The notes beneath the pieces are model-generated. The model ran no database searches and had not been told where the DNA came from. It saw nothing but the letters and a program-made list of their open reading frames with translations. Shown one piece after another: positions 9,255 through 19,310 of a stretch of 62,800 bases of DNA (position 1 is the stretch's first letter; each line of letters opens with the position of its first letter). A program made the position numbers and the translations under genes. This DNA is from Castellaniella sp. GTDB taxonomy: Bacteria > Pseudomonadota > Gammaproteobacteria > Burkholderiales > Burkholderiaceae_B. The stretch lies in the NCBI RefSeq assembly GCF_004321985.1, contig NZ_SCQN01000045.1, positions 1 through 62,800 of the forward strand, written 5' to 3'.

Positions 9255-12095
9255 GTGAATTCGTCAGAAGTCATCACCCCGCTGCGTCAGGACATCCGGC
9301 TGTTGGGCCGGACACTGGGAGAAGTCATCCGGGAGTGCGAAGGCCGCCAGGTCTATGACGTCATCGAAAGGCTGCGCCGTGCCGCCGTGCGCTTCCGGCG
9401 CGAGGGACTGGACCGCGACGGCCGCCTGCTGGAACGCCAGATCCGGCGCCTGGCCGACGGCGAAGCCCATTCCGTGGCACGGGCCTTCGGGTATTTTCTG
9501 CACCTGTCCAACATCGCGGAGGACCGCGAACAGACCAGGCGGCAACTCCAGACAACGGGTACGGGCAGCACCGCGCCGGCCGGAACCCTGCTGCACGCCA
9601 TCGAACAGCTGAAAAATGGCGGCGTGAGCGGTACACGGATCCGCCAGCATCTGGCCGCTGCGTGCATCATGCCGGTACTGACGGCGCACCCGACCGAAGT
9701 CCAGCGCAAAAGCACCCTGGACTGGCATCAGTCCATCGCCCAGCAACTCCGGCTGCATGACGCCCAGCAGACCGCGCTGCAGGCGGCCCGCCACCAGGAA
9801 CGGCTCACAGGACTGATCGCGGGCCTGTGGCAGACCCGCATGCTGCGCCAGAACAAGCTGACGGTCCTGGACGAAATCGACAATGCGCTGTCCTACTACA
9901 CCAGCACATTCTTCAGCACACTGCCGCAACTGCACCTGGACATGGGGACGCTGTTGCGCAAACCAGGGCGTACCGTCTTCGACGTCGACAATGCGCCATT
10001 GCCGCCCTTCGTGCGGATGGGAAGCTGGATCGGCGGCGACCGCGACGGCAATCCGAACGTCAACGCGCACACCCTGGAACAGGCGCTGCTGCGCCAATGC
10101 ACGCACGCCCTGCGCTATTACCTGGAAGAAATCCAGATGCTGGGCGCCGAGCTGTCGGTGTCGCAATCCCTGATGCCGGTCAGCCCGGCACTGGCTGACC
10201 TGTCGGCAAAAAGCCAGGACCCCTCGTATCACCGCCAGGACGAACCCTACCGCCGGGCCTGCATCCACGTCTACGCCAGGCTGGCCGAAACCGGGCAGGT
10301 CCTCGTCAGACGAGCGCTCGCGCGGCGAGCCACCTACCCAGCAGCGCCCTACGCCTGCGCCGAGGATCTGGCCAATGACCTGGCCACCATCGCCGAGTCG
10401 CTGGACACCCACCACGGCACCCTGGTGGCGCGCCTGCGCCTGGCACACCTCCGTCAGGCCGTAGCGATTTTCGGCTTCCATCTGGCAACCGTAGACTTGC
10501 GGCAGAGCTCCGATGTCCACGAACGGGTTCTGGACGAGCTCATGCACTACGCGCACGTCACGCTGGACGGCAAGCCCGTGCGCTATGCACGGCTTTCCGA
10601 GCCGGACCGCATCCGCGTGCTGCGCCAGGAACTGCACGAGACCAGACCGCTGGTTTCACCGTGGATCGAATATTCTGCGGAAACCGCCAAAGAACTCGCC
10701 ATCCTGCGGATGGCAGCCGACTGCCGGCGACGCTTCGGACAGGCCGCGATCGGGCAGTCCATCGTGTCACACACAGAGACGCTCAGCGACCTGCTGGAAC
10801 CATTGCTGCTGCAACAGGAAACCGGTCTGATTCTCCCCGGCCCCGACACACCCGGACAAACGAGCGGCCTGATGGTCGTGCCGCTATTCGAGACCATCCC
10901 GGACTTGGAACGCAGCCCCGACATCATGGACTCCTGGCTGTCGCTGCCAGAGGTCGCAGCGCGCGTCCGCCAGGCCCACCAGGGCATCCAGGAGGTCATG
11001 CTGGGGTATTCGGACAGCAACAAGGACGGCGGATATCTCACGTCGAACTGGTCGCTCTACCAGACCGAGCGGCGCCTGGTGCCCGTATTCCGCAAGCACC
11101 ACACACGGTTGCGCCTCTTTCACGGACGCGGCGGATCCGTGGGCCGAGGCGGCGGGCCCAGCTATGACTCCATCCGCGCACAACCGCCCGGCACCGTGAA
11201 CAACCAGATCCGCTTGACGGAACAGGGTGAAATCATCCAGGGGCGCTACAAAGATGCCGATGTGGGGCGCTGGCACCTGGAATTGTTCGTGGCGGCTACG
11301 CTGGAAGCCAGCCTGGCCTCGCCACCGGCGACCCAGGCCGAAGACGAACGAGCCTCCCGCTTCGGTGAAGCGCTGGCCTGGATGTCGCAGACCGCTCGCC
11401 AGACCTACCGCAGCCTGGTCTACGAGACGCCCGGCTTCACGGACTACTTCTTTGCCTCCACGCCCATCCGCGAGATCGCCGGGCTGAACATCGGTTCGCG
11501 CCCCTCGTCCCGGAAAGCCCTGCAGCGCATCGAGGACCTGCGGGCTATCCCATGGTCATTCTCCTGGGCGCAGTGCCGCCTGGCCCTGCCTGGCTGGTAC
11601 GGTATGGGGACCGCTCTGGCGGCTTACGTGGAAAGTGGCGGACCAGACCGACACCTTTCGCGAGAAGAACGCCTGCAGCGCCTGCAGGCGATGGCACGGG
11701 AATGGCCATTCTTCCGCACCCTGCTCTCCAACATGGAGCAAGTACTGGCCAAGGCTGACCTGGTGATCGGCCGCGCCTATGCGAATCTGGTGGAAGACAA
11801 GACCCTGCGCAACCGGATCTTCACCCGTATCGAAACAGAGTTCCGGACTACGCTGCGGATGTTTCACGCCGTCACGGGCCACGAACTGCTAGCGCATGAC
11901 GAACCGCTGCGCGCCGCACTGGCCGAGCGATTCGCCTACATCGATCCGCTGAACCACCTGCAGGTGGAGCTGCTGCGCCGCATGCGCTCGGGTCCGGCTC
12001 GCACGGTCCATGCCAACGAACCTGAAAGCAGCGATCAGCGCGCCATCCACATCACCATCAACGGCATTGCCGCAGGGTTGAGGAACTCGGGGTGA
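9255..12095 (+). CDS. ppc: Phosphoenolpyruvate carboxylase
   Basis: Anaplerotic carboxylation of PEP with bicarbonate to oxaloacetate. Conserved blocks in order: [13 protein letters not shown] (catalytic His), [40 protein letters not shown], and the C-terminal [14 protein letters not shown] set the start at GTG 9255 because AGGAG lies 6 bp before it, giving 946 residues. An upstream ATG at 9198 lacks a ribosome site and adds a non-conserved stretch. It needs bicarbonate as substrate, which is of interest given the DabAB carbon pump in the same window. Confidence 0.95.
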   Translation: MNSSEVITPLRQDIRLLGRTLGEVIRECEGRQVYDVIERLRRAAVRFRREGLDRDGRLLERQIRRLADGEAHSVARAFGYFLHLSNIAEDREQTRRQLQTTGTGSTAPAGTLLHAIEQLKNGGVSGTRIRQHLAAACIMPVLTAHPTEVQRKSTLDWHQSIAQQLRLHDAQQTALQAARHQERLTGLIAGLWQTRMLRQNKLTVLDEIDNALSYYTSTFFSTLPQLHLDMGTLLRKPGRTVFDVDNAPLPPFVRMGSWIGGDRDGNPNVNAHTLEQALLRQCTHALRYYLEEIQMLGAELSVSQSLMPVSPALADLSAKSQDPSYHRQDEPYRRACIHVYARLAETGQVLVRRALARRATYPAAPYACAEDLANDLATIAESLDTHHGTLVARLRLAHLRQAVAIFGFHLATVDLRQSSDVHERVLDELMHYAHVTLDGKPVRYARLSEPDRIRVLRQELHETRPLVSPWIEYSAETAKELAILRMAADCRRRFGQAAIGQSIVSHTETLSDLLEPLLLQQETGLILPGPDTPGQTSGLMVVPLFETIPDLERSPDIMDSWLSLPEVAARVRQAHQGIQEVMLGYSDSNKDGGYLTSNWSLYQTERRLVPVFRKHHTRLRLFHGRGGSVGRGGGPSYDSIRAQPPGTVNNQIRLTEQGEIIQGRYKDADVGRWHLELFVAATLEASLASPPATQAEDERASRFGEALAWMSQTARQTYRSLVYETPGFTDYFFASTPIREIAGLNIGSRPSSRKALQRIEDLRAIPWSFSWAQCRLALPGWYGMGTALAAYVESGGPDRHLSREERLQRLQAMAREWPFFRTLLSNMEQVLAKADLVIGRAYANLVEDKTLRNRIFTRIETEFRTTLRMFHAVTGHELLAHDEPLRAALAERFAYIDPLNHLQVELLRRMRSGPARTVHANEPESSDQRAIHITINGIAAGLRNSG

Positions 12096-12111
12096 TCGCG
12101 GGCAGGGGCCG

Positions 12112-13032
12112 CTATAGGTGCGAGCGCCGCGAGTACTGGGGCTCTTCAATCCCCCGCACCCCAGGCCGCAAGGCGAACACCGCCCCGTCCAGCGCATCCG
12201 GCGCAGATCCCGGCAACCGAATCGTGGTCACGAACAACGTGTCCAGATTGGGGCCGCCAAAGGCGCACATCGAGGGCTTGGCCACCGGCACGCGCAGGCT
12301 GCGATCCAGCTGGCCAGCAGGGGTGTACCGATGCACCAGCCCGGCATCATTACCCGTGATCCAGTAGCAGCCATCAGCGTCGACCGCCGCACCGTCCGGG
12401 CGTCCGCCCGGCAGCGACTCGATGAACACCCGGCGATTGCCAGGCACGCCTTCCGTCGTGTCGTAGTCGAAGGCCCAGACACACCGGCGCCGCGGGTGTG
12501 AGTCCGACAGATACATGGTCCTGCCGTCCGGGCTGAAAGCAAGACCATTGGGCGTCAGAAAATCATCCAGCATCCGGTCCAGCCTCGCGGACGACCCCCA
12601 TCCCTGCAGGCGGTACAGCGCACCCGCCGATGACGCCAGGGACATGTCCATCACCATGGACCCCACCCAGAGTCGCCCTTGCCGATCGCAGCGGCCATCA
12701 TTGAAGCGCATGCCCGTACGGGCATGGCTGACGGCCACGACCCGGTCCGCCGTCGCCGAACCATCCGCCCCCGGGGTCAGCTGATAGACACCGTCTTCCA
12801 TGGCACCCAGCCAGCCCTCCGAACCCAGCGATGCGATGCACGCAAGCTGCTGGTCGAACCGCCAGCTCTGATGCTGCTGATCCGTCATTCGCCAGCAATG
12901 CAAGCGGCCCGCAGGGATGTCGACCCAGTACAGCGCCTGCTCTCCAGCGTGCCAGACGGGGCTCTCGCCCGTCTGGCAGCGCAGATCCAGCACCAGTTCG
13001 GCGTCAGCACCGAAAGAACGCGACGAAGACAT
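12112..13032 (-). CDS. SMP-30/gluconolactonase-family sugar lactonase
   Basis: A six-bladed propeller lactonase of about 306 residues. The likely metal ligands are in GESPVWHAGE (Glu), LTPNGLAFSPDG (Asn) and RPDGAAVDADGCYW (Asp). It sits immediately downstream of kdgD (9 bp apart) in an aldarate operon. The natural substrate is therefore probably an aldarolactone or an aldonolactone formed on the way to glucarate/galactarate; the exact sugar is inferred. The start is set at ATG 13032. A TTG four codons earlier overlaps the kdgD stop and is an alternative. Confidence 0.85.
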   Translation of the reverse strand: MSSSRSFGADAELVLDLRCQTGESPVWHAGEQALYWVDIPAGRLHCWRMTDQQHQSWRFDQQLACIASLGSEGWLGAMEDGVYQLTPGADGSATADRVVAVSHARTGMRFNDGRCDRQGRLWVGSMVMDMSLASSAGALYRLQGWGSSARLDRMLDDFLTPNGLAFSPDGRTMYLSDSHPRRRCVWAFDYDTTEGVPGNRRVFIESLPGGRPDGAAVDADGCYWITGNDAGLVHRYTPAGQLDRSLRVPVAKPSMCAFGGPNLDTLFVTTIRLPGSAPDALDGAVFALRPGVRGIEEPQYSRRSHL

Positions 13033-13040
13033 GCCGGGAC

Positions 13041-13946
13041 TCAAAGCGCTTCGATGATCTTGCGCAGATCGGCTTCCTCGGCGGCCGTCAGGTCGCTCAG
13101 GGGTGCACGCACCGGGCCGGCGGGGTGACCCACGATCCGGGCGCCCGCCTTCACGATGCTGACGGCATACCCCGGCTTGTGCTTGCGGATCTCGAGCAAC
13201 GGCAGGAAGAAAGTGTCCAGAAGATGACCGACCGTCGCGTCGTCGCCAGCCTTCACGGCAGCGTAGAACTTCATCGCAGTGTCGGGAATGAAGTTGAACA
13301 CGGCGGACGAATACACCGGCACGCCCAGCGCGCGGTAGGCCTGCGCAAAGACCTCGGCGGTCGGCAAGCCGCCCAAGTACGCCAGCCGGTCTCCCAGGCG
13401 GCGATGCACGCGCACCATGTTTTCGATGTCACCCACCCCATCCTTGAAGCCAATGAGATTAGGGCACTGATCGGCGACCTGCTCCAGAACGTCAGCCTGC
13501 AGACGACACTGCCCGCGGTTGTAGAGGATGACGCCGATATCTACCGAACGGCAGACCTCGACCACGTGACGGGCAATGCCGTCCTGCGGCGCATCCGTCA
13601 GATAATGTGGCATGAGCAGCACGCCTGCCGCACCCTTTTTCTGCGCCTCGCGGGCAAACGCGATCGCGTTGCGGGTCGGGCCGCCGGCACCGGCCAGGAT
13701 GGGGGTATGTCCCTGGCATGTCTTGACCGCCGTTTCCACGACGCTGGAGAATTCATCCAGCAACAGCGAAAAGTATTCACCAGTGCCACCCGCGGCAAAC
13801 AATGCCTTGGCGCCAAAGGGCATGAGCCATTCGAGGCGTTTCTGATAACCCTTTGCGTCGAAGTCGCCATTGGCATCAAAGTCCGTCACCGGGAAGGACA
13901 GCAGGCCGTCGAGCAGGATTGTCTTGAGTTCTTGATGAGAGATCAT
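13041..13946 (-). CDS. kdgD: 5-dehydro-4-deoxyglucarate dehydratase
   Basis: A class I aldolase-fold decarboxylating dehydratase turning 5-keto-4-deoxyglucarate into 2-oxoglutarate semialdehyde. It has 301 residues. GGTGEY (53-58), Tyr142 (ILYNRGQ) and Schiff-base Lys168 (GFKDGVGD) are in place. The start at 13946 follows GAGG at a somewhat long spacing; an upstream in-frame codon at 14006 adds an unlikely tail. It is transcribed with the lactonase. A promoter and palindrome lie just upstream (14001-14040). Confidence 0.93.
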   Translation of the reverse strand: MISHQELKTILLDGLLSFPVTDFDANGDFDAKGYQKRLEWLMPFGAKALFAAGGTGEYFSLLLDEFSSVVETAVKTCQGHTPILAGAGGPTRNAIAFAREAQKKGAAGVLLMPHYLTDAPQDGIARHVVEVCRSVDIGVILYNRGQCRLQADVLEQVADQCPNLIGFKDGVGDIENMVRVHRRLGDRLAYLGGLPTAEVFAQAYRALGVPVYSSAVFNFIPDTAMKFYAAVKAGDDATVGHLLDTFFLPLLEIRKHKPGYAVSIVKAGARIVGHPAGPVRAPLSDLTAAEEADLRKIIEAL

Positions 13947-14000
13947 GTGAATAGCGTCCTCGAAGGGGGACAAGGAAGCGGCCGCCTCATCCCAGTGATG

Positions 14001-14040
14001 TGTCATACGTTATCATATGACATCAGACGACAAGCAGCAA
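14001..14040 (-). promoter_or_regulatory. kdgD promoter overlapped by operator palindrome
   Basis: On the minus strand, TTGCTG (14040-14035) and TATGAT (14017-14012) stand 17 bp apart, a fair sigma-70 promoter about 65 bp before the kdgD ATG. The -10 box lies inside a perfect inverted repeat TGTCATA-N8-TATGACA (14001-14022). A related half-site, TTGTCGTC, occupies the spacer. This geometry suits repression, most likely by the GntR-type regulator next door. Confidence 0.6.
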
Positions 14041-14110
14041 GACTTCGACTCAAAAGCTAGTGATTTCCCTTATCCGCTCGCCCCTGAGACTCCGATTGCA
14101 GGAATCGCAG

Positions 14111-14124
14111 AACTCATACGATGA
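14111..14124. promoter_or_regulatory. Operator-like palindrome TCAT-ACG-ATGA
   Basis: TCATACGATGA (14114-14124) has perfect TCAT/ATGA arms around 3 bp and closely matches the sites at 19021 and 25636. It lies between kdgD and the GntR gene. The rest of 13947-14206 (260 bp) shows nothing else recognisable. Confidence 0.45.
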
Positions 14125-14206
14125 CCCAGAGACGATCCTGGTCTTCCGCCGGCACCACCCAGACCGGTCCCGCCATGCCGTCAATCCGGGCCGATGTAGC
14201 GGGTCG

Positions 14207-14941
14207 TCACGAATCCTGGGCAGCCGCCGCCTGCGCGCGCCGCAGCCGCTCGCGACTGTTGGCCAGGTGCGTTCGCATGGCGGCGCGGGCGGCATCCGGG
14301 TCCTTGCGCACGATTGCACTGTAGATGTCCTCGTGCTCGAGATGGACACGGCTCAGGTAGCTGGCCCGATCGCCTTCCGCCAATGACACCGAATCCACTC
14401 GCGTGCGGGGAATGATGGCCTTGCCCAGCTGCTTGAGGATGTCGTGAAAATAACGGTTGCCCGTCGCGGTTGCTACCAGCAGGTGAAACGCCACATCCGA
14501 GGTCACGGCATTGCCGGTCTTCTTGTGGATGTTCTCGGCGAACTCGTCCAGCACCGCCCGCAGTTGCTGGAGCTGCGCGTCGGTGCGCCGCAAAGCCGCC
14601 AAGCCGGCGGCTTCGGTTTCCAGGCTGATGCGCAGCTCCAGGATCGCCAGCACGTCCAGCATGGTCAGGATGCTTTCAGTGCGAATCCGCAATTGCTGCT
14701 CGTTCTGTGGCTCCAGGAGGAACGTCCCGATGCCGTGCCGGGTCTCGACCAGCCCAGCCGCCTGCAAGCGCGAGAGCGCCTCGCGGATCACAGTGCGGCT
14801 GACGCCAAAAGAATCCATGAGCTCGGACTCAGTGGGCAGCTTCTCGCCCACATGGAACTCGCCGCTGCGGATGCGTTCGGAAAGCGCCGACACCACAGTC
14901 TGGGTCAGGCTGCGCGAACGCCGAGCTGGTACAGTTGCCAT
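14207..14941 (-). CDS. GntR-family regulator, FadR subfamily
   Basis: A 244-residue protein. Residues 8-72 form the GntR winged helix (LTQTVVSALSERIRSGEF, ESELMDSFGVSRTVIREALS, LVETRHGIGTFLL). Residues about 95-235 form an all-helical FCD ligand domain with metal-ligand-type residues (FHLLVATATGN, HLEHEDIYSAI). FCD regulators commonly sense sugar acids. It sits between kdgD and an aldarate dehydratase on the same strand. A site TTGTATGACGAC lies 55 bp before its own start, so autoregulation is likely. Confidence 0.9.
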   Translation of the reverse strand: MATVPARRSRSLTQTVVSALSERIRSGEFHVGEKLPTESELMDSFGVSRTVIREALSRLQAAGLVETRHGIGTFLLEPQNEQQLRIRTESILTMLDVLAILELRISLETEAAGLAALRRTDAQLQQLRAVLDEFAENIHKKTGNAVTSDVAFHLLVATATGNRYFHDILKQLGKAIIPRTRVDSVSLAEGDRASYLSRVHLEHEDIYSAIVRKDPDAARAAMRTHLANSRERLRRAQAAAAQDS

Positions 14942-14995
14942 GTGTCACCCTACAGGTTGGAGAGCGTCCATCATACAGCGCGGCATATCCGGGGC

Positions 14996-15007
14996 TTGTA
15001 TGACGAC
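14996..15007. promoter_or_regulatory. Operator-like site before the GntR gene
   Basis: TTGTATGACGAC closely matches TTGTATGATAAC at 25728 before the semialdehyde dehydrogenase gene. A further partial site, TCATACAG, is at 14971. Both lie upstream of the GntR gene start at 14941, as expected for autoregulation. Confidence 0.45.
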
Positions 15008-15020
15008 GGACTATTAAATT

Positions 15021-16295
15021 TCAAAAACGTGGCGCCTGGCCACCCCATTCCGGCTGGTACTTACGCATCTGTGCAGCATCATTGCGCGAGCGAATGCCGC
15101 ACTCCAGAAATTGCTGGTGCAGCCGCGCCAGCGCATCCTGGTCAATGTCCACCCCCAGGCCCGGCGCCTCACCCAGCACAATGGCCCCCTCGTGGAATCG
15201 AAGCTGGCCGCCCTGAATCACTTCCTCGGCCGGATCCAGCCATGGATAGTGGGTATCGCAGGCGTAGCTCAGCAGCGGTACGCTGGCAGCCAGGTGCGTC
15301 ATGGCCATCAGACTGATGCCCAGGTGCGAATTCGAATGCATGGACAAGCCCATGCCAAAGACTTCACACATGCGCGCCAGCAACTGGGTCTCGCGCAGGC
15401 CGCCCCAGTAATGGTGATCCGACAGGATGATCTGGCAGCCGTTGGCAGCCACGTTCTCGCGGAACTGCGCCATATCCGTCACCACCATATTGGTGGCCAG
15501 CGGCATGCCGGTGGCCCGGTGCAGCTCGGCCATGTCGGCAAGTGTCGGACAAGGATCCTCGTAGTATTCAAGCAAGCCTTCGAGCTTCCTGCCCATTTCG
15601 ATGGCGGTCGGCAACGACCAGTTCCCATTGGGATCGATGCGCAGTGGCTTGCCCGGGAAATGGCGCGCCAGCGCCTGAATGCTGGCCAGTTCCTGATCGG
15701 GCGGCAGCACCCCGCCCTTTAGCTTGAAGCTGCCAAATCCATGCCGATCCACCATGGTCTGAGCCTGGACCACGAGCTGTTCGGGCGTGAGCGTCTCGCC
15801 CCAGGCGTCCGCCGGATAGTCGGCATCGATGTGATGCGCATACTTGAAGAACAGGTAGGCACTGAACGGAACCTCATCCCGCACCCGACCGCCCAGCATA
15901 TCCACCAGCGGTCGGTCCAGCGAGCGCGCCTGCATGTCCAGCATGGCGACTTCAAAAGCCGAGAACAGTTTCTGGGCGTTCTTGACCGGGTCGGTGCCAG
16001 GCGCCAGCAGGAACTCTGCGCCGGCCTCCACCCGGGTGCCCGAGACCACCTTCTGTACCCGTGCCCTGAGGCCATTGAGATCAAACGGATCCAGCCCGAC
16101 CAGGCTGGGCTGCAGCGCAGACGTGAGCCGCAGGAACGACGCATCGCCATAGGACTCGCCCAAGCCGATCTGGCCGGTGTCGCTTTCCAGCTCGATGATG
16201 GAGCGCAGGGCGTAGGGTTCGTGGATGCCGGCCGCATTGAGCAGCGGCGGATCACGAAAGGCAATCGGAGTGATCTTGACGGATCGCAACTTCAT
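15021..16295 (-). CDS. Glucarate-dehydratase-family enolase (acid-sugar dehydratase)
   Basis: A mandelate-racemase-fold protein of 424 residues, GlucD subgroup. The catalytic set is complete by eye: KxK at Lys191/Lys193 (FKLKGG), Asp221/Asn223 (IDPNGNW), Glu246 (YYEDPCP), Asn269, Asp293 (LSDHHYWGG) and His320 (SMHSNSHLG). It should dehydrate an aldarate or a closely related diacid sugar to a 5-keto-4-deoxy product. It is distinct from the GudD-like gene at 27358, so its substrate may differ (for example idarate or glucarate). It is upstream of the GntR gene on the same strand and next to a transporter operon. Confidence 0.88.
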   Translation of the reverse strand: MKLRSVKITPIAFRDPPLLNAAGIHEPYALRSIIELESDTGQIGLGESYGDASFLRLTSALQPSLVGLDPFDLNGLRARVQKVVSGTRVEAGAEFLLAPGTDPVKNAQKLFSAFEVAMLDMQARSLDRPLVDMLGGRVRDEVPFSAYLFFKYAHHIDADYPADAWGETLTPEQLVVQAQTMVDRHGFGSFKLKGGVLPPDQELASIQALARHFPGKPLRIDPNGNWSLPTAIEMGRKLEGLLEYYEDPCPTLADMAELHRATGMPLATNMVVTDMAQFRENVAANGCQIILSDHHYWGGLRETQLLARMCEVFGMGLSMHSNSHLGISLMAMTHLAASVPLLSYACDTHYPWLDPAEEVIQGGQLRFHEGAIVLGEAPGLGVDIDQDALARLHQQFLECGIRSRNDAAQMRKYQPEWGGQAPRF

Positions 16296-16341
16296 GAATG
16301 GTTGTCCAGATAAGGAGAGGGATGAATCGCTCGACGAAACC

Positions 16342-17205
16342 CTAGCTTTGCATGCCCCAGCGGCGCACGGTTTTTCGTTCGATCAGCCGGAACACGATGT
16401 TTTCGACCAGCAGCCCGATGATGATGACAGTCAGCAAGCCGGCAAAAACGGCTGGAATATTCAACAGATTGCGGTTTTCAAAGATGTACCAGCCCAGTCC
16501 GCCCTTGCCGGATGCGACCCCGAACACCAGCTCGGCGGCAATCAAAGTGCGCCACGCAAACGCCCACGCTACCTTCATGCCCGTCAGGATGGATGGGAAA
16601 GCAGCTGGGATCAGGATCTTCGCAACATAGTTCAGCCCGGTCAGCTCGTAATTGCGCCCCACCATGCGAAGGGTATGCGAAACAGCGAGGAATCCCCCCT
16701 GGGTGTTGAGCGCCATGACCCAGACCACCGAGTGCAGCAGCACGAAGACGATGCTGGTGGCACCCAGCCCGAACCACAGCAAAGCCAGCGGCAGCAGCGC
16801 AATGGCTGGCAGCGGATTGAACATCGCCGTCATGACTTCCAGAAAATCGGTCCCGATCCGGGTGCTGATGGCGAGAATCGTGATGATCGCCGCAATGGCA
16901 ATGCCCAGCGCGTACCCCATCAACAACAGGCGAATGGAGGTCCATACCCGATCCAGCAAGACGCCACTGCGAATGCTGTCCACGAAAGACACAAAGGTAT
17001 CCGACAGCGTCGGAAACAGGAGATCGTTGTCGACGATGTGGCCATACACCTGCCAGGCGACAGCCAGCACCAGGATGATCAGCGTCTTTCTCAGGAAGGT
17101 ATTGGCCCAGAACCTTTGCCAGCTGGAGAGTTCCCGGCGCAGCACCAGAGATCGTGTTTCTGAGGTATCGCCGGCCTTCCGCATCGTAATTGTGGCGTGA
17201 CCCAT
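16342..17205 (-). CDS. NitT/TauT-type ABC transporter permease
   Basis: A 287-residue membrane protein of the SsuC/TauC family with about six transmembrane segments. The EAA-loop region is GLNYVAKILIPAAFPSILTG, followed by AWRTLIAAELVFGVASGKGGLGW. It is the last gene of a three-gene importer operon on the minus strand (binding protein, ATPase, permease), 2 bp after the ATPase gene. Beside aldarate catabolic genes it probably imports a sugar diacid, although this family is better known for sulfonates, nitrate and other small anions. Substrate is inferred only. Confidence 0.88.
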   Translation of the reverse strand: MGHATITMRKAGDTSETRSLVLRRELSSWQRFWANTFLRKTLIILVLAVAWQVYGHIVDNDLLFPTLSDTFVSFVDSIRSGVLLDRVWTSIRLLLMGYALGIAIAAIITILAISTRIGTDFLEVMTAMFNPLPAIALLPLALLWFGLGATSIVFVLLHSVVWVMALNTQGGFLAVSHTLRMVGRNYELTGLNYVAKILIPAAFPSILTGMKVAWAFAWRTLIAAELVFGVASGKGGLGWYIFENRNLLNIPAVFAGLLTVIIIGLLVENIVFRLIERKTVRRWGMQS

Positions 17206-17207
17206 GG

Positions 17208-17969
17208 TTATCCCTTTGCGGTCTCACTGAAAAGCATGTCGTGGATTTCTTGTTCCAGCGACGCCGCGCTGCCGTCCGCCGACGAGACGGCATCCACATC
17301 GCTGACCTCGGCCTTGACCTCGCCCGGGTGCGGTGACAGCAGCAGAATGCGATTGCCGATGCGGATGGCCTCGGCAATCGAATGCGTCACGAACATCACG
17401 GTAAAGTGCGTGTCCTCCCAAAGCTGCAGCAATTCGTCCTGCATCTGCTGTCGGGTCAGGGCGTCCAATGCTGCAAAAGGCTCATCCATCAACAGCACGT
17501 CTGGCTCCATGGCCATGCCGCGCGCAATTGCCACCCGTTGCTTCATGCCGCCCGAGAGCGTATGGGCGTAGCTGTCGGCAAAATTCTCCAGGTGGACTTT
17601 TCGCACATACGCCATCGCCCGGTCGCGGGCCTCTTTTTGTGGCATCTCGCGGGCCACGACCAACGGGAACATGACGTTTTCCACCACCGTTTTCCAGGGT
17701 AGCAACTGGTCGAACTCCTGGAAGACCATCATCCGGTCGGCCCCAGGCCGCACCACCGGCTTGCCCTTGATCCGGATTTCTCCCTCGTCGGGAGCCAGAT
17801 AGCCGCCGACCGCCTTCAACAATGTGGACTTGCCGCACCCCGAAGGCCCCAGCAGCACGAAGCGGTCGGCGCCATTCACGCTGAAGCTCACTCTGTCCGT
17901 GGCGGTCACAATACTATCCTGGGTCCTGTAACGCAGCGTGACAGAATCGACTTCAAGCAGGTGCGGCAT
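17208..17969 (-). CDS. NitT/TauT-type ABC transporter ATPase
   Basis: A 253-residue ATPase: Walker [11 protein letters not shown]-loop MVFQEFDQLLPW, signature LSGGMKQRVAIARG, Walker B VLLMDEPFAALD, H-loop VTHSIAEA. GGAGG precedes the ATG at 17969; the longer frame to 18035 would run into the binding-protein gene. It works with the permease at 16342 and the binding protein at 17987. Confidence 0.93.
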   Translation of the reverse strand: MPHLLEVDSVTLRYRTQDSIVTATDRVSFSVNGADRFVLLGPSGCGKSTLLKAVGGYLAPDEGEIRIKGKPVVRPGADRMMVFQEFDQLLPWKTVVENVMFPLVVAREMPQKEARDRAMAYVRKVHLENFADSYAHTLSGGMKQRVAIARGMAMEPDVLLMDEPFAALDALTRQQMQDELLQLWEDTHFTVMFVTHSIAEAIRIGNRILLLSPHPGEVKAEVSDVDAVSSADGSAASLEQEIHDMLFSETAKG

Positions 17970-17986
17970 GAGGTCCTCCAGAAAGA

Positions 17987-19003
17987 TCAGTTGCCGTTCA
18001 AAGACGCCGACACCGGCAGGAAATAATCCGTCCATTTCGCGGGCTTGACCTTCAGGATGCCGACCTTGTGCATGTGCTCGGCAAACTGCATGGATCCAGC
18101 GGGAGCAAGCCCGAAATCCATCATGCCGGGCTGCTTGAGCAGGTCCATCAGTTCGTCCACGCTGGTCTTGTCGCCGCTCAGTTCCCGATAGATTTCCACC
18201 GATTCACGCGTATGGCCCTTGATGTAGTCCACTGCTTGCTGGGAGGCTTCCAGGACCGCCTTGATAATCTTGGGGTTGGCGTCCGCGAACTTGGTCGTGG
18301 TGAACAATGTGGACTGTGACAATCCACCCTTCACGATGTCAGCCGAGCGAATGACGATGTGCGCATTGGGAACCGACTTGAGTTCCCGGTAGGAATATGG
18401 CGGCGCCCCGAAGTGGGAAGTGACCTCGCCCCGAGGATTGGCCAGCATGGCGGCTGCGTCCGGGTGCCCCAGCTGCACGGTGTTTGCATCCAGTCGCGAC
18501 CATTGATCCGCCCCAAAGAGCTGTGCGCTGGCCATTTGCAGCAAAAGTGCCTGCGTGGAGACGCGCACGGTCGGCACGGCGATCTTGTCCTTCGGACCGT
18601 AGTCCTTCAACGAATGGATCTTCGGGTCGCGCGTGACCAGGTCTTCCGGCAAGGCCGAATTAGTGGCGATGCCCTTGACCTTGCCCTTTGTGCGGTCCCA
18701 GAGCAGCAGCATGTTTCCCAACCCGCTGTTGACGATCTGGACGTTGCCCGAGAGCAGCGCATCCGTTGCCGCTCCGCCCCCGCTGAACGTACGCCAGGTG
18801 ACCTTCAGATCGGGGACGCCGTTCTTGGCGGCGGCCTTGGCGATCAGGCCCTGCTTCTCCATGACGAGCGCGGGCAGATAAAGGATGCTCGGCTGCTTGG
18901 TGATGGTGATTTCGTGTGCTTCCTGGGCCTGAACCGACAGCCCTGAGAACGTTGCGGCCGCACAGAGCAGCGCACCCAGACCTATCCGCGATACGAATTT
19001 CAT
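17987..19003 (-). CDS. NitT/TauT-type ABC substrate-binding protein
   Basis: A periplasmic NMT1/THI5-fold protein of 338 residues with a Sec signal peptide (MKFVSRIGLGALLCAAATFS, cleavage near VQA-Q). ITKQPSILYLPALVMEKQGL and GAATDALLSGNVQIVNSGLGN are typical. It is the first gene of the importer operon. The operator-like TTGTCATACGACGA lies 18 bp before the start codon. Likely ligand: an aldarate or other organic anion used by the surrounding pathway (inference). Confidence 0.9.
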   Translation of the reverse strand: MKFVSRIGLGALLCAAATFSGLSVQAQEAHEITITKQPSILYLPALVMEKQGLIAKAAAKNGVPDLKVTWRTFSGGGAATDALLSGNVQIVNSGLGNMLLLWDRTKGKVKGIATNSALPEDLVTRDPKIHSLKDYGPKDKIAVPTVRVSTQALLLQMASAQLFGADQWSRLDANTVQLGHPDAAAMLANPRGEVTSHFGAPPYSYRELKSVPNAHIVIRSADIVKGGLSQSTLFTTTKFADANPKIIKAVLEASQQAVDYIKGHTRESVEIYRELSGDKTSVDELMDLLKQPGMMDFGLAPAGSMQFAEHMHKVGILKVKPAKWTDYFLPVSASLNGN

Positions 19004-19310
19004 AAGGCCTCCGAGTTATGTTGTCATACGACGAGATACTCTAGAACCGGGGCCATGAGCCGACTATTAGGGAATGTACTGATCTGATCTAGATATTGAT
19101 TTTTATTATTATTAATCAGTTAGTTATATACACAAATTCCTCTTTCGATCGACCTGGAAGCTACTCCTTTTAAGAAAAATATTGCGCTTCGTCAGAATCA
19201 GCTTATATGATGACTTATAAGGAAGGACCCACGGGGCATCTGCACATATAGACCCATTCCAAATGGTCACTTCCTTCCGCGTACCAGTGAACCTCACTAG
19301 GAGACACTCC
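19004..19310. promoter_or_regulatory. Divergent control region between two importer operons
   Basis: A 307-bp AT-rich region without a gene. TTGTCATACGACGA (19021-19034) lies beside the minus-strand binding-protein gene. A perfect CTTATA-N8-TATAAG repeat (19202-19221), containing TATATGATGAC, lies about 90 bp before the plus-strand binding-protein gene. Both resemble the sites at 14001, 14996, 25636 and 25728. A shared regulator, probably the nearby GntR protein, is inferred. AGGAG at 19300 serves the plus-strand start. Confidence 0.5.

Noticed and set aside
9264-10637. A 457-codon minus-strand frame
   Set aside because: Antisense to ppc and without recognisable motifs; a codon-bias shadow.
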